Below, in pieces: positions 17,707-26,834 of a DNA stretch of 64,000 bases. This DNA comes from an uncultured Rikenellaceae bacterium. GTDB lineage: Bacteria > Bacteroidota > Bacteroidia > Bacteroidales > Rikenellaceae. The translations under genes and the position numbers were made by a program. The stretch covers positions 62,001-126,000 of the forward strand of contig CALUZO010000013.1 of assembly GCA_944325305.1 (NCBI GenBank). The letters are read 5' to 3'. How positions within the stretch are numbered: position 1 is the first letter of the stretch; every line of letters starts with the position of its first letter. A model generated the notes under the pieces. It was not told where the DNA came from, searched no databases, and saw only the letters and a program-made list of their open reading frames with translations.

Positions 17707-18810
17707 TTAATCTTCGTTTTCGGGTTGTTCGGGCAGCAGATCCTTGACCGAGAGGTCACGTCCGCCGCGCTCGCGTTCGTAATGTTTGAGAGGGTTCTTC
17801 GTCATTTCGGCATAATTGGCGCGGCAACGGAGTATGTCGATAGCCATATATGCAGCTTTGCGCATTGAAGATGGGTCGGCCTTGTCCTGGCCGGCTATGT
17901 CGTATGCGACTCCGTGATCCGGGCTGGTGCGTACGATCGGCAGTCCGGCCGTGAAATTAACCCCGTCGGGAGTGAGTGTTTTGAATGGTATGAGTCCCTG
18001 ATCATGGTACATGGCCAGTACGGCGTCGTATTTTTCGTATGTGGCTGCAGCAAAAAAACCGTCTGCCGGGAAAGGTCCGAATGCAAGGACTCCTTTTTGA
18101 CTGGCTTCGAGTATTGCAGGTTTGATGATGTTTTCTTCCTCCGTTCCGAGCAGGCCTCCGTCGCCGGCGTGGGGATTGAGTGCGAAAACGGCTATTTTGG
18201 GTTCGACAATGCCGAAATCGGATATGAGCGAATGGCGAAGCAGTTCGAGCGTGTCTACTATCTTTTCGTAAGTGATGTTTCCGCTGACTTCCGCCACAGG
18301 CATATGGATTGTGACGAGACCCACTTTGAGAAGTTCGCTGCACATCATCATGAGAGGCTGTCCGCCGAATTCGCTGGCAAAGAATTCCGTATGCCCGGTA
18401 AAATGGAAATTATCCGCCTGGACGTTCTCCTTATTGATAGGGGCGGTAACGACAGCATGGATTGCTCCTGATTTTAGGTCATGAGCCGCCGCACGAAGCA
18501 TCTTCACGGCTGCTTGGCCTGCGGTCTGTGTCGACTTTCCCGGTTCGAGAATTATCTCTTCGTCTATGCAAGATACGAGATTGATCCTTTTGCCGCGTGC
18601 CTCACCAGCATTCTTTATCGTCGTGAACTGCATGTTTTCGGCACCCTCGATGATTTTTCTATAATGGGTAATGACGCTCGCTGCGCCGTAGACAACCGGA
18701 GTGAAAAGCTCGCAAATGCGGTTGTCTGCAAGCATCTTGATGACAACCTCGGGTCCGATACCGTTGATGTCGCCAAGCGTGATACCCAGTTTTATTTTAT
18801 GATCGCTCAT
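17707..18810 (-). CDS. pdxA: 4-hydroxythreonine-4-phosphate dehydrogenase
   Basis: 367 aa. Oxidises 4-phosphohydroxy-L-threonine in the DXP-independent branch of pyridoxal phosphate synthesis. Family motifs are clear: GITLGDINGIGPEV at the N-terminus, VTAPINKENV, FTGHTEFFA, ALNPHAGDGGLLGTEE and MYHDQGLIPFKTL, which include the metal-binding His residues. Slightly longer than the E. coli enzyme (329 aa), with the extra residues near 80-105 and at the acidic C-terminus. A -7 element is at 18830-18837. Confidence 0.97.
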   Translation of the reverse strand: MSDHKIKLGITLGDINGIGPEVVIKMLADNRICELFTPVVYGAASVITHYRKIIEGAENMQFTTIKNAGEARGKRINLVSCIDEEIILEPGKSTQTAGQAAVKMLRAAAHDLKSGAIHAVVTAPINKENVQADNFHFTGHTEFFASEFGGQPLMMMCSELLKVGLVTIHMPVAEVSGNITYEKIVDTLELLRHSLISDFGIVEPKIAVFALNPHAGDGGLLGTEEENIIKPAILEASQKGVLAFGPFPADGFFAAATYEKYDAVLAMYHDQGLIPFKTLTPDGVNFTAGLPIVRTSPDHGVAYDIAGQDKADPSSMRKAAYMAIDILRCRANYAEMTKNPLKHYERERGGRDLSVKDLLPEQPENED

Positions 18811-18829
18811 ATTTTACTTTTTTGAACCA

Positions 18830-18837
18830 CAAATATA
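18830..18837 (-). promoter_or_regulatory. Possible pdxA -7 element
   Basis: TATATTTG on the minus strand, 20 bp before the pdxA ATG. No clear -33 TTTG. A palindrome GGGATTTTTCCC follows at 18849-18860. Confidence 0.45.
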
Positions 18838-18974
18838 AAAAGGATTTCGGGATTTTTCCCATAATTGCCTTGCAATGAACACGAACAAATTTATGGAGAT
18901 TGCAGTTTGGTCATTGCATGGCATGAGCGGGTGATGAGTCTGGGTGGAAAATATTGAGTCGTTTTCGGGCCGGA

Positions 18975-21116
18975 TCAAGGCATCGGAACCAGATCTTCCC
19001 ATTTGACGTTCCAGTTGCCGTCCTTCGGGAATCCGGGAGTCTCTTCTGTCGAGCCATCCCATCCCGCGCACATCATTGCGATAGTCGTGAGCAGGCCTCC
19101 ATTGCCGGGAAGGTATATGCGTAACTGGTTGTTCTGGTAATTGTGTCCGTTGGCGAGATAGGTGTTGGTGCGCTTGTCCATCAGCAGGGTACCGACCGCT
19201 TTATCTGCCTCTCCGAGACGGGCGGCGCACATGGCGGTCATGGGATAATCCCAACCCCATGTATGGTTCCAGTTCCAGTTGGCCAATACCCATTCGAGTG
19301 TACGTTTCATGGTCTCTTTTTCGAAAAGACGGTTTTCCGGCAGTATCCCGAAAGCACCCAGTACAGCCATGTGGTCGGATGTGAACCTGCCGTTGTGATA
19401 TGTGTCGGGGGCTGTTTCCGCTGCGAGGTAGAGGCCCTCTTTTTCAGCCAGCGGCGACAGTTTTTCTATTATGTCGTCCCATTGCGGGTCTCTTTGCAAA
19501 CCTGCTCTTTCACGCCAGAGTTGGGCGATATTCAGGGCATAATGCCAATACGATAATTCGAATGGAGGATTGACTGTCTCTTTTGCTCCCAAGGTTTCCT
19601 GGGCGGGAATCAGCCCTTTTAATACATAACGGTCGTTCGCCTCGTCGTACGTGACGAAGGAGGCCATGAATTCGGCTGTCTTGAAGACAAGGTCTTTGTA
19701 TTTTTCTATGACTTTCGGCGATCGTTTCTGGCGATAGATCAATTCTGTCATGTAGATAAAGTGGGGTTGTTGCCATATCAGGAAAGGACCTATGTTGGAC
19801 GGAGATTCCATTCCGGAAGGGTCGGTCATCTTCATCCAACGGATACCGTCGAATCCTTGTCGTCGCGCTGTTTCCCTCGCCATCGGTTCTGCCTGAGCAT
19901 ACCAGTCGAGGCTTCTCTCCATCATGTCGATCCTGTTCCACAGGGCGAAATGTACGGCATGCCACCAGTGCATCTCGAGGTGGAACTTACCGTGCCAGCT
20001 GTTATATGTCAAGCCGGTTTCCTGCGGTGGGATCGTTCCGGAACATTGTATCGCCATCAACTGTTGCGACAGTATTACTCTGCGTTCCAATTCCCTTGCT
20101 CTTGGGTCTTTACAGTCGCCGAAATCTACGAATCCGCCTTTCGACCAGTATCCTTTCCAGTACTCTTTGCTTTTTTTGGCTGTGGCTCTGAATGAGTCTT
20201 TTGTGTTCCGGGTGTTTTGTCGATCGAACGATACCGTAAAACTGAACTCCTTGTCTTCGGGGGATAACAGGAAGTAGTGTTCATCCTTTTTCTTTACGGA
20301 AGCTTTGCCTTTCCAGTTCACCGTAACGTAATATGTGGTGGAGTCGAGCTCTCGTTCGAATACGACATGACGGTCACCCTGCGAAATTATTTTTGTCGAG
20401 TGTTTGTCCGGCGAATTCCAGTCGCAGGCATCGTCGCTGTGCTGCGATGTCGGATAGGGGAATCGGAACTTTATTTTCAACAAATTCTTTGCGAACAGTT
20501 CTGAATTGATCTCGGCTGCTATCATGTCCTGGTAGGGATGGCAGACTGTTTTCACCTCGGTCTGGGAGTCGTCAACCGAGAACCGACTGTAAATGATCCC
20601 CTGCCACAGATCGAGCGATTGCCGTATGGAGGATATGCTTTCGGATCCGACCTGATTTCCATCGTTGTCGGTTATCTCGAAGCCTACTATACCCAGATGT
20701 ATCTTGTGCGGGTTTGCCCTCAAGTAATTGACGGCTTCCTGACGGCGGCCCTTTTCGCCGGATTGTACGGGGTATGATTCTTCATGTCCGTGTCCGAGAT
20801 CGTATGTCTCCATTGTTTCGTCGAGCGTATAGCCGTTCGGGTTTGGCGAGGAGTGCCATCCCCACTGAGATTGAGTGCCCAACGGAACACCTTTTCTATA
20901 TCGTTCCGGGAATGTCTGAAGACCCGTGACATCGACTGTAAATGCAAAATTCCCGTTGCCGACGGATAGAGAGGACAATGAATCTATTTTAGTGATATGG
21001 GGATTATTTCTTGTGACGACAGCCTTGCGGTCTATCTTTCCGGTTTTATCTGATTTGTAGGCATAACAGGGGAGAGCCAAGGCACAGGATATAATTCCTA
21101 AAAGCAGTTTCTTCAT
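18975..21116 (-). CDS. Secreted six-hairpin glycosidase-like protein
   Basis: 713 aa. MKKLLLGIISCALALPCYAY is a signal peptide, so the protein is periplasmic or surface-located. An N-terminal beta-sandwich-like region (residues about 45-330) precedes an all-alpha region (about 345-690) with repeated aromatic and acidic segments such as GKFHLEMHWWHAVHFALWNR and NWNWNHTWGWDYPMTA. This architecture matches (alpha/alpha)6-barrel glycosidases related to GH65/GH95-type enzymes (inference). Glu in HLEMHWW and Asp in WGWDYPM are candidate catalytic acids. No SusC/SusD genes are nearby, so the substrate cannot be guessed from context. Stands alone between pdxA and dnaX. Confidence 0.75.
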   Translation of the reverse strand: MKKLLLGIISCALALPCYAYKSDKTGKIDRKAVVTRNNPHITKIDSLSSLSVGNGNFAFTVDVTGLQTFPERYRKGVPLGTQSQWGWHSSPNPNGYTLDETMETYDLGHGHEESYPVQSGEKGRRQEAVNYLRANPHKIHLGIVGFEITDNDGNQVGSESISSIRQSLDLWQGIIYSRFSVDDSQTEVKTVCHPYQDMIAAEINSELFAKNLLKIKFRFPYPTSQHSDDACDWNSPDKHSTKIISQGDRHVVFERELDSTTYYVTVNWKGKASVKKKDEHYFLLSPEDKEFSFTVSFDRQNTRNTKDSFRATAKKSKEYWKGYWSKGGFVDFGDCKDPRARELERRVILSQQLMAIQCSGTIPPQETGLTYNSWHGKFHLEMHWWHAVHFALWNRIDMMERSLDWYAQAEPMARETARRQGFDGIRWMKMTDPSGMESPSNIGPFLIWQQPHFIYMTELIYRQKRSPKVIEKYKDLVFKTAEFMASFVTYDEANDRYVLKGLIPAQETLGAKETVNPPFELSYWHYALNIAQLWRERAGLQRDPQWDDIIEKLSPLAEKEGLYLAAETAPDTYHNGRFTSDHMAVLGAFGILPENRLFEKETMKRTLEWVLANWNWNHTWGWDYPMTAMCAARLGEADKAVGTLLMDKRTNTYLANGHNYQNNQLRIYLPGNGGLLTTIAMMCAGWDGSTEETPGFPKDGNWNVKWEDLVPMP

Positions 21117-21452
21117 ATATAAGTAGGTTGGTAATTATGTTATAATTTTTTTGATAAATTTATCAATAAATCTCGTTTCTGGAAATATAAGCATTCTAAA
21201 ACTATAGTTTAGATTCCTGTACTTCTTGTGTATATCCTATTTGGATATGTAAGGTGTAATGAATTTGGTGATTGATCCTATTTTTGATTTTTGTCTTATA
21301 TGTTCAGGGCGTGCCATAGTTGAATGGATTTGTCTCTGCGCCTGATGTTGCTTATATTTGTAAAATACGTGATGCGTCCCGGATAAACTATCCGAACAAA
21401 CTCGACGTTTTTCGCCCGGCTTTCACTATCTTTGTTTTTCGAAAGGATTCAT
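21117..21452. other. Intergenic region between the glycosidase and dnaX (336 bp)
   Basis: AT-rich divergent regulatory region. Contains palindrome GATAAATTTATC near 21155, an interrupted repeat ATATCC-N5-GGATAT near 21233, and the dnaX -7 element at 21427-21434. No gene seen. Confidence 0.5.
21427..21434 (+). promoter_or_regulatory. dnaX -7 promoter element
   Basis: TATCTTTG matches TAnnTTTG, ending 18 bp before the dnaX ATG; this implies a leader of only about 12 nt. Confidence 0.55.
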
Positions 21453-23507
21453 ATGGACAATTTTATAGTTTCCGCACGTAAGTACAGACCGGCCACATTC
21501 GAATCGGTAGTAGGGCAGGGACATATAACAGCCACACTTAAAAATGCGATCAGTCGCGGCCAGTTGGCGCATGCATACCTGTTTTGCGGGCCGAGAGGGG
21601 TGGGCAAGACCACATGCGCCCGCATTTTTGCCAAGGCGATCAATTGTCTTTCGCCTGTGGACAGCGAGGCTTGCGGCAAATGCGAATCGTGCCGCAGTTT
21701 CAACGAGGGACGCAGTTTCAACATACATGAACTCGATGCCGCTTCGAACAACTCGGTGGACGACATACGTTCCCTGACCGAACAGGTGCGCATACCGCCG
21801 CAGATCGGCCGGTACAGCGTCTATATTATCGACGAGGTCCACATGCTTTCGACTTCGGCTTTCAACGCGTTTCTCAAGACGCTCGAAGAGCCGCCGGCTC
21901 ATGCCGTATTTATCCTCGCCACCACAGAAAAACACAAGATTATCCCGACCATTCTTTCCCGGTGTCAGATATACGATTTTAACCGCATCAGGGTCGAGGA
22001 TGTTGTGCGCTATCTCAAATACATCGCCGGTAAAGAGGGAGTGACGTTTGATGACGAATCGCTGCATCTCATTGCACAGAAGGCCGACGGAGGTATGCGC
22101 GATGCACTGTCGATGTTTGACAAGGCCGTCTCTTTTTGCGGCAGCGACCTGCGTTTCAAGGAGGTTGCCCGTACTTTGAATGTCCTCGATTACGACACAT
22201 ACTTTAATGTTACATCGCTTATTCTTTCGGGCGACTACCCTGCGGTACTTACGGCGTTCGACCGGGTGTTGCGTAACGGATTTACCCCACAGACATTCGC
22301 GGGCGGTCTCAATGCTCATTTCCGCGATCTGCTGATGAGCAAAAGCCCGCAGACGTTAGACCTGCTCGAGGTTACGGGCGAACTGCTCGAAAGGTATAAA
22401 AAACAGGGCGAGGTTTGTGATGTCGGATTCCTGTTCGAGGCGATTGCGGTCCTGACCTCGGTCGACGGTACTCTGAGAACTGCGACTAACCAAAGGCTTA
22501 ACGTTGAGCTGGGACTGATGAAACTTTGCGGCCTCGGTCAAAAAAAAAATCAGCAGGCCATAGCTAACGGGGCATTTCCTGAAAGACGATCGGATGGCGG
22601 TTCCGTATCGCCGGCATCCGTATTTGCCGGAGTCGCCGCATCGGCGGGAGAGGCGCCGCTTCCGGAATTGAAAAGAGAGACGCAGGCTACAGGTACAAAA
22701 TCGGACGTAACGTATTCGCGTCTGTCGGATGCCGGCGGAGCAGCGAATGTCTCGCCCCATGCCGGTGGATCATTCGCAGGTTCCAATGCGGGAAACGCGA
22801 CAAATGGGAAAGACACCGTGTCTCGTCGTACGGGAAGCGATGGGAATACGAATTCGCCGGAAGTTTCCGGAACCGGTTGCGGCATCGCGTCTGTCTCAGG
22901 AGAATCGGTATTTAGTGAGACTGACGGCATGAAGGGGGAAACCGTTTCCCAAAAAATACATGCCGCAAACGGAAAATCGGAACGCGAAAGTACTGCAAAC
23001 ACTCACTCTGCCGGGAACGGTGTGCGGAGAACGGTTGCGGTGCCACGTACTATTTCAGGAACTTCGATAGGCTCTTTGCTGAATACCCCCAAGAACATAC
23101 ATGACGCTGTATCGGACGAAACGAAAATAGAGCATCCGCAGGTTAAGGTCGATCCGGACAGCGAGGCCAAAATAAAGGCTGTGCGTGAGAAGTTCATAGA
23201 AAAAATAGACGGCAAGTGGCCTCGTATAGCTGTCGCCCTTAGTGCCATGAATGTCAGTGGAAACAAGTTGTCGGTAGTGGTGCCGACCAGGCCCCTGTAC
23301 GAGGAGATTATGCGGAATCGCAGCGATATGCTCTATATGCTTGCGGACATGGCACAGATAGACGGAATTATAGAGCTGCATGTCGAGATACGTCAAGATG
23401 AAGGTACGCGCAAACCTATAAAGGCCGAGGATAAGGCGAAATTCCTTCTTGAACGCAATCCTTTGCTCGATATGCTGCGCAAGAGTCTTGACCTCGACCT
23501 GGAATAG
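21453..23507 (+). CDS. dnaX: DNA polymerase III subunit tau (gamma by slippage)
   Basis: 684 aa clamp-loader subunit. AAA+ module: Walker A GPRGVGKTT (residues 46-54), zinc Cys65/74/77/80 (NCLSP...CGKCESC), Walker B region VYIIDEVHMLS, SRC motif (LSRCQ), then collar domain III to about residue 360. After it comes a low-complexity linker (about 370-560) and a C-terminal tau domain. The start at 21453 matches the family (DNFIVSARKYRP). An A10 tract at codons 363-366 marks the end of domain III, and both alternative frames stop within 20 nt, strongly suggesting a short gamma form. Confidence 0.97.
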   Translation: MDNFIVSARKYRPATFESVVGQGHITATLKNAISRGQLAHAYLFCGPRGVGKTTCARIFAKAINCLSPVDSEACGKCESCRSFNEGRSFNIHELDAASNNSVDDIRSLTEQVRIPPQIGRYSVYIIDEVHMLSTSAFNAFLKTLEEPPAHAVFILATTEKHKIIPTILSRCQIYDFNRIRVEDVVRYLKYIAGKEGVTFDDESLHLIAQKADGGMRDALSMFDKAVSFCGSDLRFKEVARTLNVLDYDTYFNVTSLILSGDYPAVLTAFDRVLRNGFTPQTFAGGLNAHFRDLLMSKSPQTLDLLEVTGELLERYKKQGEVCDVGFLFEAIAVLTSVDGTLRTATNQRLNVELGLMKLCGLGQKKNQQAIANGAFPERRSDGGSVSPASVFAGVAASAGEAPLPELKRETQATGTKSDVTYSRLSDAGGAANVSPHAGGSFAGSNAGNATNGKDTVSRRTGSDGNTNSPEVSGTGCGIASVSGESVFSETDGMKGETVSQKIHAANGKSERESTANTHSAGNGVRRTVAVPRTISGTSIGSLLNTPKNIHDAVSDETKIEHPQVKVDPDSEAKIKAVREKFIEKIDGKWPRIAVALSAMNVSGNKLSVVVPTRPLYEEIMRNRSDMLYMLADMAQIDGIIELHVEIRQDEGTRKPIKAEDKAKFLLERNPLLDMLRKSLDLDLE
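22540..22549 (+). promoter_or_regulatory. A10 slippage site in dnaX
   Basis: Ten consecutive A within CAA AAA AAA AAT. A -1 shift, or one extra A in the transcript, reaches TAA at 22565-22567 (product about 371 aa); a +1 shift, or one A lost, reaches TAG at 22561-22563 (about 369 aa). Both would make a gamma-like subunit ending right after domain III. Confidence 0.6.
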
Positions 23508-23976
23508 ACGATAAGGTGTTGTTGCGTCAATCCCCGATTTGAATCTCTTTGCTGACAAAGTCCGGATACGGGTAGAAATAGTCATATCGTCTTATGAGAT
23601 CATCGTTATTTCGTATTTGCCAGCACGGTCGGAAACAGAAACCAGGTACCGAATGCTATTGTGCGGATGTGGCGTTGCGACAACGCTGCGGTTTGAACAT
23701 TCGGGGAAGTCAGATTGCGCAGATATCGGAGCCGGATATATATCGAGAGGCGTAAGCGATAGGTTTGTTCAGGTCGATTGAAACGTAACCGATGTCTCCT
23801 TATGCATATGTTTGATATTGGTGCCGACATTTTCCTTTAATTGCATGCTTTGATGGGCCGTCGCAAAAGAGAAGGCGCTCGCGGAAACTGTTTCCGCGAG
23901 CGCCTTGTTTCCGAATATGATTTCGGTTTTGTCGTCTATGGCATTACGTTCCGTGAGGGATGTCGTCCCTGCATCG
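23508..23976. other. Intergenic region between convergent dnaX and lon (469 bp)
   Basis: Contains the hairpin at 23872-23906. Short ORFs on both strands lack any recognisable protein character. No tRNA or small RNA recognised. Confidence 0.5.
23872..23906. terminator. Strong hairpin terminator between dnaX and lon
   Basis: 17-bp perfect arms 23872-23888 and 23890-23906 (core GGCGCTCGCGGAAAC), so the real loop is the AAC/GTT tip. On the minus strand it is followed by TCTCTTTT, fitting a lon terminator. Confidence 0.75.
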
Positions 23977-26412
23977 TCAAAAAAGTTTCTCGAGCGCAAG
24001 TTCCAGTACGTCGTTGTTCGTGCGCACGTAATGGAATGTCAGACCTTCGAGATATTCGGGTTTTATGTCGGCTATATCTTTACGGTTGTCCTCGCTCATG
24101 ATGATGTCGTTTATGCCTGCCCGTTTAGCGGCAAGGATCTTCTCCTTGACGCCGCCTACCGGCATTACGCGTCCGCGTAGTGTCGTTTCACCTGTCATTG
24201 CGATGCGTTCGCGGATTTTCCTGCCCGTATACGATGATACTATCGAAGTCACCATGGTGATGCCGGCACTCGGGCCATCCTTTGGAATTGCTCCTTCCGG
24301 AACGTGGATGTTGATGTCGAATTTCTCGAACTTTTCCGGATCTATGCCGAGTTTTTCGTAATTGGCCTTAACCCATTCGAGGGCTATCGTGGCCGATTCT
24401 TTCATCACGTCGCCGAGGTTGCCTGTCAGGTTAAGCTTTCCATTGCCGGGAGTCAGTACCGATTCGACATAAAGTATCTCGCCGCCTACTTCTGTCCATG
24501 CGAGGCCTGTAACTACGCCGATGATTCCGCCGACTTCGTACATGTCGTTTCGGAATTTTGGCAGCCCAAGAATACGTTCCACGTCTTCGGCCGAGATGGC
24601 TGGCGAAAATTCCTCCTCGAACCCGATATTCTTTGCACGGTAGCGTGCTATTTTCGCGAGGTTCTTGTCAAGCGAACGCACACCCGATTCGCGGGTGTAT
24701 TCTCCGATGATCTTCTCCATTACCTGCGGTGAGATCGTAAGATCTTTTTCCGGGACACCGTGTGCTTCGCGCTGTTTCGGCAGAAGATGCTCTTCGCCTA
24801 TGTGTATTTTTTCTTCAAGAATATACCCCGGAATGTTTATCATTTCCATACGGTCGCGCAGGGCGGGATGTATGTTGTTGATATTGTTGGCCGTGGCGAT
24901 GAACAGTACTTTCGACAGGTCGTACTCGATGTCGAGGTAGTTGTCGTGGAATGTGGTATTCTGTTCCGGGTCGAGCACTTCGAGCAGAGCCGATGCCGGG
25001 TCGCCGTGGTTGCTTGCTCCCACCTTGTCGATCTCGTCGAGAATGATGACCGGATTCGATGAACCGGCTCGTTTTATAGTCTGGAGTATACGTCCGGGCA
25101 TGGCACCGATATAGGTACGTCTGTGGCCCCTGATTTCGGCTTCGTCATGGAGACCGCCTAACGAGATACGTCCGAACTTGCGTTTCAGCGCTTCGGCCAC
25201 CGATTTACCCAAGGATGTCTTCCCGACTCCTGGAGGGCCGTAGAGACATAATATCGGAGATTTGAGGTCGCCTTTGAGTTTTATGATGGCCAGATGCTCA
25301 AGTATACGCTCCTTCACCTCTTCCAGTCCGTAGTGGTCGTGGTCGAGTTGCTTGCGTGCGTTATTGAGATCGAGATTGTCTTTCGTGGTTTCGTCCCATG
25401 GCAGATCGAGCATCAGGTTGAGGTATGTCATCTGTACCGAATACTCTGCGATTGCCGGATTGAGGCGTTCCAGTTTGCCGACCTCTTTTTCGAATGTTTC
25501 GGCCACCTCTTTTTTCCATTTCTTATCTTTTGCCCGTGCGCGAAGGTCTGCAATGTCGCTTTCGTTGGGGTCGCCTCCGAGTTCGTCCTGTATCGTGCGA
25601 ATCTGCTGTTGCAGATAATATTCGCGCTGCTGTTGGTCGAGGTCGCGTTTAACTTTTGCCTGTATTTCGGATTTGAGTTCCACGAGCTGTTGCTCCTTTA
25701 TCAGTATTTCGAGCAGTCTGCGTGCGCGAGACAGGAGTCCCGGTGCCTCCAGCAGGTGCTGGCGGTCGGTGTCGTCGAGTTCGAGATTCGAGCATACGAA
25801 ATTTATGAGACCACGTTTACTGTCGATGTTCTTGATAGGAAACGTTGCCTCTTTTGGCATGTTCGGTGAAATATTTATAATGTTGAGTGCCACGTCGCGG
25901 ATTGAATCCACGAGAGCATCGAACTCGATGTTGTTCTTTTCGGGTGCGGAATCCTTTAGCGATACCACCGATGCGGTGAAAAAAGGTTCTGCCGATATGA
26001 TACCCTGGATCTCGATTTTTTCTATTCCGTGCAAAATTACGGTGAGGTTACCGTTGGGCATTTCGAGCACTTTCAAGATGCGTGCCGCGGTACCTATGCG
26101 GTAGATATCGTCGGCTCCGGGATTTTCGACGTCGGCCTCTTTCTGGAGTACTGCACCGAGTATCCCGTTTCCGCTTTCCACTTCGCGTACAAGTTTCATG
26201 CTTTTTTCCCTGCCTACCGTTATGGGTGTGATAGCCCCGGGAAATAACACGGAACTGCGCAGCGTGAGTATGGGGAGTACTTCCGGGATTGATACTTCAG
26301 GCATAATGTCATCTTCGTCACCCGTTACGATGGGGATAACCTGATGACGACCTTCTAACATGTCCGTGATTCCTGATAAATCTTCGATCTCTATTTTTTG
26401 TTTCTTACTCAT
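23977..26412 (-). CDS. lon: Lon ATP-dependent protease
   Basis: 811 aa cytoplasmic AAA+ serine protease degrading misfolded and regulatory proteins. N-terminal LON substrate domain (LPILTLRSSVLFPGAITPI), Walker A GPPGVGKTSLGKS, Walker B VIILDEIDKV, and the C-terminal protease domain with catalytic Ser in PKDGPSAGIT and Lys in the GGVKEKILAAKRAG segment. An acidic extension of about 40 residues precedes the LON domain, as in other Bacteroidota. The -7 element at 26433-26440 lies 20 bp upstream. Confidence 0.98.
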   Translation of the reverse strand: MSKKQKIEIEDLSGITDMLEGRHQVIPIVTGDEDDIMPEVSIPEVLPILTLRSSVLFPGAITPITVGREKSMKLVREVESGNGILGAVLQKEADVENPGADDIYRIGTAARILKVLEMPNGNLTVILHGIEKIEIQGIISAEPFFTASVVSLKDSAPEKNNIEFDALVDSIRDVALNIINISPNMPKEATFPIKNIDSKRGLINFVCSNLELDDTDRQHLLEAPGLLSRARRLLEILIKEQQLVELKSEIQAKVKRDLDQQQREYYLQQQIRTIQDELGGDPNESDIADLRARAKDKKWKKEVAETFEKEVGKLERLNPAIAEYSVQMTYLNLMLDLPWDETTKDNLDLNNARKQLDHDHYGLEEVKERILEHLAIIKLKGDLKSPILCLYGPPGVGKTSLGKSVAEALKRKFGRISLGGLHDEAEIRGHRRTYIGAMPGRILQTIKRAGSSNPVIILDEIDKVGASNHGDPASALLEVLDPEQNTTFHDNYLDIEYDLSKVLFIATANNINNIHPALRDRMEMINIPGYILEEKIHIGEEHLLPKQREAHGVPEKDLTISPQVMEKIIGEYTRESGVRSLDKNLAKIARYRAKNIGFEEEFSPAISAEDVERILGLPKFRNDMYEVGGIIGVVTGLAWTEVGGEILYVESVLTPGNGKLNLTGNLGDVMKESATIALEWVKANYEKLGIDPEKFEKFDINIHVPEGAIPKDGPSAGITMVTSIVSSYTGRKIRERIAMTGETTLRGRVMPVGGVKEKILAAKRAGINDIIMSEDNRKDIADIKPEYLEGLTFHYVRTNNDVLELALEKLF

Positions 26413-26432
26413 ATTCTGTGCTTCAAGGATTG

Positions 26433-26440
26433 CAAAGATA
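26433..26440 (-). promoter_or_regulatory. lon -7 promoter element
   Basis: TATCTTTG on the minus strand, 20 bp before the lon ATG. Confidence 0.5.
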
Positions 26441-26648
26441 GGGCTTTTACCCTCTTGTTCATAATTATATCTGATATATGCATCGGCTTTTTGCCTTACG
26501 GATATATCTTGTTCATGTAAATATTTGGCCCGGTTGGCTTCTGTTTCGTATATTTGCGCACTTCATCAGACGGCCTTGCATATTTAAAAACGTTTTGCAG
26601 AGAGGTAAAATTGTAACTGTGCCATGTATCAGTTACGCACCTAAATTG

Positions 26649-26656
26649 TATCTTTG
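26649..26656 (+). promoter_or_regulatory. Possible valS -7 promoter element
   Basis: TATCTTTG, about 180 bp before the valS ATG; a long leader is implied. Confidence 0.45.
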
Positions 26657-26834
26657 CAAAATATTTAATTGGCAGAGTGCCGCTCAGCTAACAGGGCTTG
26701 ATTTATATTCTGCAAATAGAATGCAAATTTTACCCGAAGTGTCATTTATGACAATATGTCAGTAAAATGGCCGGATTTTGTCCGACGAGCACTCGCATGG
26801 CAGTCCCGAACAGACAATATTTTATATCTTCACT

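Larger units (their letters stand above)
26413..26834. other. Divergent lon/valS intergenic region (422 bp)
   Basis: Has the lon -7 element (26433-26440) and a valS -7 candidate (26649-26656). The latter predicts a valS leader of about 170 nt with no recognised riboswitch; the leader carries the complementary pair GTCATTTATGAC near 26741. Confidence 0.5.
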
